9,216 bases of DNA, taken from the NCBI GenBank assembly GCA_016930895.1, contig JAFGFV010000166.1, positions 1 to 9,216 on the forward strand. Reading direction: 5' to 3'. A program made the position numbers and the translations under genes. Positions 1 through 6,078 of the stretch are shown in pieces; within the stretch, counting starts at the first letter, position 1, and each line of letters begins with the position of its first letter. The stretch comes from Spirochaetales bacterium. GTDB taxonomy: Bacteria > Spirochaetota > Spirochaetia > SZUA-6 > DRHE01. A model generated the notes under the pieces. It made no database searches. It saw nothing but the letters and a program-made list of their open reading frames with translations, and was not told the origin of the DNA.

Positions 1-516
1 CAGGAGGACGAAGAACAGCTCCCGGAGAATGGGATACAGGTCCTCCCTGCTCAAACGCAGAAACACCCCGTCCATCACGAGTCCGGGCGGAAGCAGACCT
101 TCGGCCCGAATCCCCGGGTTGAAAGGCACGCTCACGCGCAGGTGGAGCAGCGGCCGGAGAGCGTAGTCCGGCTCCCCGGTCCACGGAGCCCGCCCGTCCG
201 CGCTCTGCCCGACCAGCTGGCGATCGAGGGACAGAAGGTAGTAGACGCCACCCTCGGGGCTGTATACGGAGAGGAGCCTGAGACGCGGGGTTCGGCGGAG
301 GTTGTCCCGCATCGCGGTGGCCAGGGAATCGCTTTCGAACCCTCCCTCCGCCAGGACCGCGGACAAGAGCGCCACGCGCAGGGCTTGCAGCTCCTGTCGG
401 GATGCCTTGCGGTTTTCCTCTTGACGCGCGTGGATTCGGTAGCCGCCCAGGGCTACGAGGACAAGCAGAAAAGCAATGCTTATGATATAATAAATAACGA
501 GGACTTTCCTGTTCAT
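1..516 (-). CDS. Membrane-anchored protein with probable extracytoplasmic sensor region, 3' part missing
   Basis: This is the N-terminal 172 residues of a gene that runs off the left edge with no stop codon. It starts with ATG at 514-516, with an AGGA ribosome-binding-like sequence four bases before it. Residues 5-24 form a strong membrane segment. A charged, probably helical stretch follows (residues 30-55, Gln/Glu/Arg-rich). Residues 75-160 look like a mixed alpha/beta sensor region, with strand-like segments such as RLRLLSVYSPEGG and LHLRVSVPF. A second hydrophobic segment appears to begin near residue 163 (ILRELFFVLL), just where the window ends. One membrane segment, about 135 outside residues and a second membrane segment is the usual layout of a transmembrane sensor, such as a histidine kinase, cyclase or chemoreceptor. 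No output domain is visible, so the function is open. The first 15 codons are markedly AT-rich compared with the rest. It diverges from the Memo-family gene. Confidence 0.75.
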   Translation of the reverse strand, partial: MNRKVLVIYYIISIAFLLVLVALGGYRIHARQEENRKASRQELQALRVALLSAVLAEGGFESDSLATAMRDNLRRTPRLRLLSVYSPEGGVYYLLSLDRQLVGQSADGRAPWTGEPDYALRPLLHLRVSVPFNPGIRAEGLLPPGLVMDGVFLRLSREDLYPILRELFFVLL

Positions 517-688
517 CTAATCCTATTATTGGCGGAAACGGAAAGTCCTGTACAGAAAATATTCGTCTCCCGCAGGGGCGCGGGACGGGGCACGACGGGA
601 CAGCCGAGCGGCGGGAGGGTCCGGGGGCAGGGCAGCCACGCAGCGGGATGGCCCGCGGCGCCGGAACAGGAGGCGGAGGGAGGCGTTC
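517..688. promoter_or_regulatory. Divergent intergenic region between the membrane sensor gene and the Memo gene
   Basis: These 172 bases separate two genes reading outwards, so promoters for both should lie here. The part nearest the minus-strand gene (about 517-565) is AT-rich and contains the 8-bp perfect palindrome CTGTACAG at 548-555 and a tandem GGAAA (GGAAACGGAAAG). The rest is very GC-rich with no visible structure of note. I could not find a convincing -35/-10 pair in either direction. A strong Shine-Dalgarno sequence, GGGAGG at 678-683, lies five bases before the Memo start codon and supports that start. Confidence 0.4.
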
Positions 689-1525
689 ATGAGCGTGCGC
701 AGGCGGAGCCTGCCGCCCGGCTGGTACCCGGGCGGGAAGGGCGCGACTCTCGCAGAGATCGAGGGGTTCGAACGGGGCCTGCCCGAGGCCGTGGACAAGG
801 CCTGCGCCGGGGTGGCCCCTCATGCCGGCTGGACCTTCTCCGGCCAGGTCGCGCTGGAGGTCCTGCGCTGTTTTCCCCGGGAGACTCAGACCGTGGTGGT
901 GGTCGGCGGTCACATGCACCCGGGAAGCGGTGTCGTAGCGGCGCCGGAGGAGGGGTACGAGACCCCCCTCGGAGTCATCCCGGCGGACCTGGAGCTTCTC
1001 GAAACACTGAAGACGTCCCTCGAGATCTTGCCGGACAGGGAGCCGGACAACACCGTGGAGATCCAGCTTCCCCTGATTCGATATCTGTTTCCGCAGGCCC
1101 GCTGTCTCGCCCTGCGCGCCGCTCCCTCGCAGGAGGCCCTCGTGCTCGGCGAGGCTCTGGCCGGGGCCGGGCGCCGGGCGGGCACCCAGCTGTGCGTGCT
1201 CGGCTCCACGGACCTCACCCACTACGGCCCCAACTACGGGTTCAGCCCTCGCGGCTCGGGCCCGCAGGCCCTGGCCTGGGTGCGGGAGGTCAACGACCGG
1301 CGGTTCATCGAGGCCATGGTGGATATGCGGCTCGAAGAGGCCCTGGAGGCGGCGGCGCGCCACCACTGCGCCTGCTCCGCGGGAGGTGCGGTCGCGGCGG
1401 CCCGCTTCGCGGCCCTCCAGGGCTGCGGCGCCGGGAGGCTGCTGGACTACAGGACCAGCCACGACCTCTATCCGGGGGACTCGTTCGTCGGCTACGCCGG
1501 CATCATCTATCCGCTGCCCGCCTGA
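689..1525 (+). CDS. amrB: Memo-family protein (AmmeMemoRadiSam system protein B)
   Basis: This 278-residue protein is full length for the Memo family, whose fold resembles class III extradiol dioxygenases (LigB type). The family signatures occur in order: VAPHAGWTFSG (residues 42-52, His45), VVVVGGHMHPG (69-79, His75), EIQLPLIRYLF (124-134), LGSTDLTHYGPNYGF (171-185, His178) and CACSAGGAV (227-235, Cys229 as the probable equivalent of the conserved cysteine). The three histidines and the cysteine match the metal-site positions known from human MEMO1. At the usual H-S-x-E motif this protein reads NTVE (121-124), so a commonly conserved histidine is replaced by Asn. The start is supported by GGGAGG five bases upstream. 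The usual partners, an AMMECR1 domain and a radical SAM protein, are not visible here. The cellular role of bacterial Memo is poorly known. The gene converges with the DUF115 operon and overlaps its last gene. Confidence 0.9.
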   Translation: MSVRRRSLPPGWYPGGKGATLAEIEGFERGLPEAVDKACAGVAPHAGWTFSGQVALEVLRCFPRETQTVVVVGGHMHPGSGVVAAPEEGYETPLGVIPADLELLETLKTSLEILPDREPDNTVEIQLPLIRYLFPQARCLALRAAPSQEALVLGEALAGAGRRAGTQLCVLGSTDLTHYGPNYGFSPRGSGPQALAWVREVNDRRFIEAMVDMRLEEALEAAARHHCACSAGGAVAAARFAALQGCGAGRLLDYRTSHDLYPGDSFVGYAGIIYPLPA

Positions 1526-3212
1526 CCGCGGTGATCGACCAGTCCAGGACTTCCCGCAGGAGCCGGGCCGGATCCCGGCGGAGCTGGGGGTTACGCTCCC
1601 TCAGGGCCGCCGCGGCCGGCAGGAGGGTGGCCCACAACCCCCGCTGGCTCTCCCCAAGTTGCAGCAGGTAGCTGCCTGGGGAGCCCTGCGGAGGCGGGAG
1701 GGGCATGGACTGGAGATCCTTCAGGTAGCCGCGCAGGAACTCCCGCCAGTGCGATTTCTGCGGTCCGGCGGAGAAGATGGCGCGGATCTTGGCACCGGGG
1801 AGGCCCCCGAGGGCGCTGGTTGCGGGGCGGTCGGGCGCGGACCCGGGGCCAGGGGCAAGCTCGAGGGGCACCCCGAGCCCCGGCAGCTGGAGGACCCGCG
1901 CCGGGGCCGCTTCCAGGGACTTCTCCAGCCGGCGCTTGTACCCGATCAGGGGGCGGGTTGTGTAGCGGATGCCGCCCTCGAGTTGCTCCCTCCCGATGGT
2001 CGTATTCATGAAGATAAACGAAAGGAACTGGCCCTCCAGGGGACTCAGGCGGTGCTCGCGGGAACGGAACAGAGGATAGAGATAGGTTCCGCGGCAGTAG
2101 GCCTTTCCGCCGGGGTAGGAAAAATCGATTCCAACGAGAGAGATCTCCCGGGCGCCCAGGAGCAGCGCCAGGGAAACGGCAGCGTGGGCCACGTTGCCTC
2201 CGGAGGTGTCCAGCACCGGGAAGTTGCGCCAGTTGCGACTGGCGTAGAGAGAGAAGGGATGGCCGCTGGAGAAGAACAGGACCCGTCGAGTCAAACGGGT
2301 GAGTACGCTCGGCGAGGCCAGGTCCAGCACCAGCGGGACCTCCGGCGGGACCCCCTGGAGGAAATGATGGTAGCTGACCTGCTGGCAGTCGATGGAGACC
2401 ACGAGATCGGGGCTCACCCCGGCCGCCAGCAGGGCAGGCAGCGACGTGTCGCAGGCGATGAGCAGCGCGCCCTTGCGCAGCTGGGGCAGGCGCTCGAGGT
2501 ACAGCTCCAGGGAGGGGCCGGCCCCGGTCACGATGGCACGGTGAACCGGCGGCAAGGTCTCCAGGGAATCCTGGGCCCTGGGCAGGTTGGCCAGGGTGTT
2601 GACGAACCACTTCTGCCCGAACTTCGCCTGGACCGTGTAGTCGTCCGCGACGAGTCCGATCACCTCCTGGATCTGCCGGACAGCCTCGCGGAAGTACTCC
2701 GGATGGGCGTCGATGCTGGGCCGCAGGGGCACCGTGCGCAGGTCCCCATGAACGGCGGGCAGGTAGTCCGAGAGCAGCAGGTCCCGCAAGGCCGCCGTTT
2801 CCTGCCCGATGCACAACCGGACGCGGCGATCCAGGAGGATCTCCCGGATGTCGATATGCTCCAGGATCGCCCGAACAAAGGCGATGTCCGGCTCCAGGAC
2901 CAGCAATCGGGAAGCCGTCGCACCCGCGATGTGGGGCCGCAGCTGGTACCCTCCGCCCAAGCCCAGGAACACCACGTACCCGGCCCCGCCGGCGGCCTCG
3001 TACGAGCGACGCGCTTCCCGTTCCGGATCCACCAGGGAGTGGTACGCCAGCGGGCGCGAGGGCCCGGGGCGAACGGGCACCGGGCGGCCGCTGCGGCTGA
3101 GCTGCACCGTGACGCCCGCGGCCGGCGCGGTCTGGCTCAGCCGAACCCCGAGCGCCGGGTCGCTGGCGGCCAGGGCCAGGAGGTTGCGCTCCAGCACCCC
3201 GCGGTCGGCCAT
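1503..3212 (-). CDS. Canonical MAF_flag10/DUF115 protein (motility-associated factor type, MptE-like fold)
   Basis: This 569-residue protein is the last gene of the four-gene operon. Its N-terminal region has YHSLVDPEREA (57-67) and a nucleotide-binding-like glycine turn, VVFLGLGGGYQL (80-91), ending in VLEPD (105-109), as in Maf-type proteins. The MAF_flag10/DUF115 core follows: KWFVNTLANL (201-210), IVTGAGPSLE (227-236), CDTSLPALLAAGVSPDLVVSID (the 22 residues at 254-275, key Asp255 and Asp275) and a Gly-Gly-Asn then GIDFSYPGGKAYCRG block (338-375). A Pro/Gly-rich linker (448-476) leads to a helical C-terminal region (about 480-569). The family is named from flagellar motility-associated factors linked to flagellin glycosylation; archaeal MptE, a pterin pyrophosphokinase, shares the core. 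All key motifs are intact, so it is probably active, but the substrate cannot be read from the sequence. Its ATG directly follows the previous gene's TGA (TGAATG), with GGGGGA upstream, so coupled translation is likely. Its 3' end overlaps the Memo gene by 23 bp. Confidence 0.88.
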   Translation of the reverse strand: MADRGVLERNLLALAASDPALGVRLSQTAPAAGVTVQLSRSGRPVPVRPGPSRPLAYHSLVDPEREARRSYEAAGGAGYVVFLGLGGGYQLRPHIAGATASRLLVLEPDIAFVRAILEHIDIREILLDRRVRLCIGQETAALRDLLLSDYLPAVHGDLRTVPLRPSIDAHPEYFREAVRQIQEVIGLVADDYTVQAKFGQKWFVNTLANLPRAQDSLETLPPVHRAIVTGAGPSLELYLERLPQLRKGALLIACDTSLPALLAAGVSPDLVVSIDCQQVSYHHFLQGVPPEVPLVLDLASPSVLTRLTRRVLFFSSGHPFSLYASRNWRNFPVLDTSGGNVAHAAVSLALLLGAREISLVGIDFSYPGGKAYCRGTYLYPLFRSREHRLSPLEGQFLSFIFMNTTIGREQLEGGIRYTTRPLIGYKRRLEKSLEAAPARVLQLPGLGVPLELAPGPGSAPDRPATSALGGLPGAKIRAIFSAGPQKSHWREFLRGYLKDLQSMPLPPPQGSPGSYLLQLGESQRGLWATLLPAAAALRERNPQLRRDPARLLREVLDWSITAVRRAADR

Positions 3213-4907
3213 TCAGCTGTCCCCCAGGGCGGCCCGGATCCCTTCGAGGAACCGCGCCGCGCTCGCGGTGAGCTCGCGCAGACGCTCCGCTCCCGCCTTT
3301 GGCCCCTGTGTGCGCAGGCGGCGGCAGGCCTCCGCCAGGGCGGCAGCGTCGGCGTAGTAGCAGAGGGGAAGCAGCACAGGGTCCGCCAGGAGCGGCCCGG
3401 CACCCTCACGCGCGATTGTCCCGCTGATGCTGTTGAGCTGCCGGACCCAGCGGGTCAGCAGGGCGCGGACTTGGCCGGCGCGGGAGGCGGAGGTCCCTGC
3501 CGCCTCGGTCGGCGAGGCTCCGGCCGGTTCCCGGGATGAAGCGCGTTCGTCTGGCACTGCCACGAGCCCCTCGGCGTAGCTGCGGAAGGCTGCTGCGTCC
3601 AGGTTCGTGAATGCCTCCAGGGATACCTCCGAAGGGAGCAAGCGGAACAGCTTCAGTGCGGCTGGGCGCTGCAGGTTCGCGAACCAGCCGGCGTAGGTGT
3701 CGAGGGGGAGGGTGGAGCGCCTCGGGTCCGGGCCCGGCGTGGCGGACGGGCGGCGCTGCGCGGCGCCCCAGGCGAACACACGGTGGAGGAAGGGACTGAG
3801 ACGCCCGCAGCCTTGCGCGAGGGTCAGGTCGAAGAGGCTGGGGCGGGCATGCGTGCGCAGGTCGCGGTGACACAGGTCCAGTCCGGCCATCACGATCTGG
3901 AGCGCACCCAGCCGCTGTGCCAGAAGCAGGGCTGTTGCGGCAACGGTGCCCAAGGCGGGAAGCCTCAGCGGCTGGACGCCGCGTAGGGCCCACAGCGCGC
4001 GCTCGAAGAACGTCCCCTGGCTTAGCGGCAGCACGCAAGCCCTGAGTCGCCAGAGCCCGCAGGCCGCCGAGAGAGGAAGGGCCACCCTGGGATCCATCCC
4101 CGCAGCGCAGTGCAGGTGCGCCACCGCGTAGTAGCCTGGATCGGTCAGCACGATCAGGTCGGGGCGCAATCCGTGCGCCTGCAAGGCCATGAGCGAGGAG
4201 GGAAGGGCCCAGAGAGAGAAGCGCTCTCGATAGGGAGCGAGGAGGCGAAGGGAATCCTCGAGGGAGGCGCCGGACGCGGCGATCCACACGGGGGGGCCGG
4301 CGGGCGGAGCGTGGGGCACAAGCCGGTCGAGAAAGACGAAGTTCCTGACGGCGTTGGCTATCCAGCGCCTGCCGAGCGCGGCGGTGGTGACCAGGCTGCC
4401 CCGCAGCTCCCGCAGGAGTTGTCGAACCGCGCGGTTGCCCTCGCGGGAGAGCTGCGGGTACAGCCGGGCACTGACGGGCCATTCGATTACAGAAAGGCCT
4501 TCCCCGTCGAGTTCCTGGATCCGGGCCCGCAGGAAATCCAGCAAGGGTTCCGGGTGCCCGGGGTGCCACGTCTCGGCGGCGCCGGCTCTTCCGGCGGGGG
4601 AAAGGAGGGTCCCCGAGGAGGCGGGGGGGCCGTTCCCGGACAGGTCCGGGGCGGCGATCGCCGCCTGGTGGACCGCGAGGTCGTAGAACACCGAAAGGAT
4701 ACGTACCCCCGGGTCCCTGCGCCGCAAGGCCTCCACCAGATAGCCCAGACCGGCGCCGAGCAGCACGACCACGGTGGGCCTCTCGCTCCCGAGGGCCTGG
4801 GTCACGAAGCGTTGCGCTTCCCTTTCGGGATCGTAACGGGAATGAAGGTACGACCCCCGAACGACCGCGGTCGGAGGACCGGCCCGCGAGGCAATCAGCT
4901 CGAGCAT
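3213..4907 (-). CDS. Diverged DUF115 paralogue (probable MAF_flag10-like partner protein)
   Basis: I place the start at ATG 4905-4907 (564 residues). The frame stays open to an ATG at 5204, but the extra 99 residues (Trp/Arg/Ser-rich) lie over the coding sequence of the preceding gene and look like a shadow. This protein aligns with the downstream DUF115 gene: LHSRYDPEREA (21-31), VVVLLGAGLGYLVEALRR (46-63), LGRRWIANAVRNF (178-190), VWIAASGASLEDSL (207-220), LRPDLIVLTDPGYY (247-260) and a GALQIVMAGLDL block (334-345). It has lost family-typical residues: GAGPSL is ASGASL, and CDTS is LPSS (236-239 region), removing an aspartate. A disordered Ala/Ser/Pro linker (about 453-478) precedes a C-terminal helical region. 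It arose by tandem duplication, judging from the shared order of blocks, and is probably catalytically altered or inactive. Translation is likely coupled to the preceding gene (TGA, four bases, ATG), and no good Shine-Dalgarno is seen. Confidence 0.8.
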   Translation of the reverse strand: MLELIASRAGPPTAVVRGSYLHSRYDPEREAQRFVTQALGSERPTVVVLLGAGLGYLVEALRRRDPGVRILSVFYDLAVHQAAIAAPDLSGNGPPASSGTLLSPAGRAGAAETWHPGHPEPLLDFLRARIQELDGEGLSVIEWPVSARLYPQLSREGNRAVRQLLRELRGSLVTTAALGRRWIANAVRNFVFLDRLVPHAPPAGPPVWIAASGASLEDSLRLLAPYRERFSLWALPSSLMALQAHGLRPDLIVLTDPGYYAVAHLHCAAGMDPRVALPLSAACGLWRLRACVLPLSQGTFFERALWALRGVQPLRLPALGTVAATALLLAQRLGALQIVMAGLDLCHRDLRTHARPSLFDLTLAQGCGRLSPFLHRVFAWGAAQRRPSATPGPDPRRSTLPLDTYAGWFANLQRPAALKLFRLLPSEVSLEAFTNLDAAAFRSYAEGLVAVPDERASSREPAGASPTEAAGTSASRAGQVRALLTRWVRQLNSISGTIAREGAGPLLADPVLLPLCYYADAAALAEACRRLRTQGPKAGAERLRELTASAARFLEGIRAALGDS

Positions 4908-4911
4908 GGCG

Positions 4912-6078
4912 TCACTGAAAAGAGTCGAGGACCTGTTCCGCCTGCTCGGGCGGGCCGTTCCAACTCCTGACCTCCGGCTTGAGGCCCAGGTCAGGAAGCT
5001 CACCCAGAGTCGGGAAGTAGCGCCGGAGCACGCTCTGCAGATGGCGCAGAAACAGCTCGGGGTCCGGGGGCTGCATGCTGTGGACCAGCGCCAGCAGGTG
5101 GTGCGCTCCCAGTCGGGCCGCTGTGCCCACCGTGGAGGTCGTGGCCAGGACCACGGCGCCGATGTCTTCCTGGAGGCGAAAAGCGTCCAGGTCGGGAGCG
5201 GCATGGTGCACGGCCTCCACTGCGCAACGCAAGTCGATGCGTATGGCCAGGAGGGCCCGTTCGGCGTCGGACGCGGTCCGGGCCGCCCGAGTGACGAGCT
5301 CCGGCAGGGCGCCCGGAGGAGCCAGGAAATCCCGGCGGAGTGCTTCCAGATACCTCGGATCCTGAGCTAGGAGCTCCAGGTGTCGTCCCCGGGCTTCGTA
5401 CAATAGCTCGGCTGCACGCTCGGCAACGCTGCTGTAGAGTGACGGGTCGAGGGCCGGGTCGCCGGGCTGCCCGGTAACCACGAGAAGGGCCAGCGGCTTG
5501 CCGGCATGCAGGAAGGGCACCAGGAGGACCTGCCCGAGACTGGAGAACTCCCGGAAAGAGAAGAAGCTGCGGAGCTGAGCCAGTTCCGCCTCTTCGCTCA
5601 GCCGGAGGGTCTCCCCGGCAGCCAGACGGTTGACGTCGGGGTTGAAACCGAGGGGGATCCGCAGGCGCTGGAGGGTGGTGGGATCGTAACCGCAGGCGGC
5701 CCAGGGGGCAAAGACCAGGCGCAGCGGGTCGTAGAGCAGAAGTGCGGACTGGCTGAGGCCCAGCTGGTCCTTCAGGAGGTTGAACAGCCGTAGGGGTGCC
5801 TCGAGTCCCCGACGCAGGCGTGTCACAGCCGACAGGACTTCCTGCAGGCGCTCCTCGGCAGCTTGCGGGGGCGAGCTATCGGCGGTTTCACCGCCCAGGG
5901 AGGCCGGGGCCTCCTCCAACGTTGCGCGAGGGATCTCGTCGGATTGCGCTCCTGGCGGCGGCTGCTCGGGTGCAGGCACCCCTAGGAGTTGTCCGAGAAA
6001 TTGTCGGCTTCTGTGCAGCAGTCCCTGTCGCTGCAGAGGCGCGCCGCCGAGAGAACGGGCGCGCTCAAACAGGCCCAT
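4912..6078 (-). CDS. GAF-like protein with a degenerate GGDEF-like C-terminal domain
   Basis: This 388-residue protein is the second gene of the operon. Residues 1-75 are variable and Pro/Ala/Glu-rich, so probably flexible. A predicted helix (75-104) leads into a GAF-like region (about 95-230): SQSALLLYDPLRLVFAPWAA (109-128), a middle IPLGFNPDVNRLAAGETLRL (141-160), and SLGQVLLVPFLHAGKPLALL (180-199), followed by a long helix. Residues 270-385 resemble a GGDEF cyclase fold: ERALLAIRIDLR stands where the first strand falls, and ARLGAHHLLALV (321-332) aligns with the RxGGDEFxxLL hairpin. GGDEF itself is replaced by GAHHL, so no cyclase activity is expected. The end (KPEVRSWNGPPEQAEQVLDSF region, 367-387) fits the last strand and helix. 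The GGDEF assignment is my inference from short matches; the GAF call is somewhat safer. The start is fixed by TGATG overlap with the preceding gene. Confidence 0.7.
   Translation of the reverse strand: MGLFERARSLGGAPLQRQGLLHRSRQFLGQLLGVPAPEQPPPGAQSDEIPRATLEEAPASLGGETADSSPPQAAEERLQEVLSAVTRLRRGLEAPLRLFNLLKDQLGLSQSALLLYDPLRLVFAPWAACGYDPTTLQRLRIPLGFNPDVNRLAAGETLRLSEEAELAQLRSFFSFREFSSLGQVLLVPFLHAGKPLALLVVTGQPGDPALDPSLYSSVAERAAELLYEARGRHLELLAQDPRYLEALRRDFLAPPGALPELVTRAARTASDAERALLAIRIDLRCAVEAVHHAAPDLDAFRLQEDIGAVVLATTSTVGTAARLGAHHLLALVHSMQPPDPELFLRHLQSVLRRYFPTLGELPDLGLKPEVRSWNGPPEQAEQVLDSFQ

Noticed and set aside
1562..1579. GC-rich inverted repeat GCCGGG/CCCGGC near the convergent gene ends, considered as a terminator
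   Set aside because: The six-bp stem is not followed by a T-tract in either direction, lies within coding sequence, and such short GC palindromes are expected by chance here.
142..1671. 509-residue plus-strand open frame across the partial sensor gene, the intergenic region and the Memo gene
   Set aside because: It is Gly/Arg/Pro-rich without domain-like pattern, covers two clearly recognised genes in other frames and has no family motif; it reflects high GC.
1386..3539. 717-residue plus-strand open frame opposite the DUF115 genes
   Set aside because: It is Gln/Gly/Arg-rich and lies fully antisense to proteins with clear family motifs. Long antisense frames are common at this GC content.
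4908..5204. 99-residue N-terminal extension of the diverged DUF115 gene
   Set aside because: The stretch is Trp/Arg/Ser/Cys-rich, overlaps the GAF-protein coding sequence in another frame, and the true-looking protein begins at MLELIASRAG four bases after that gene's stop.
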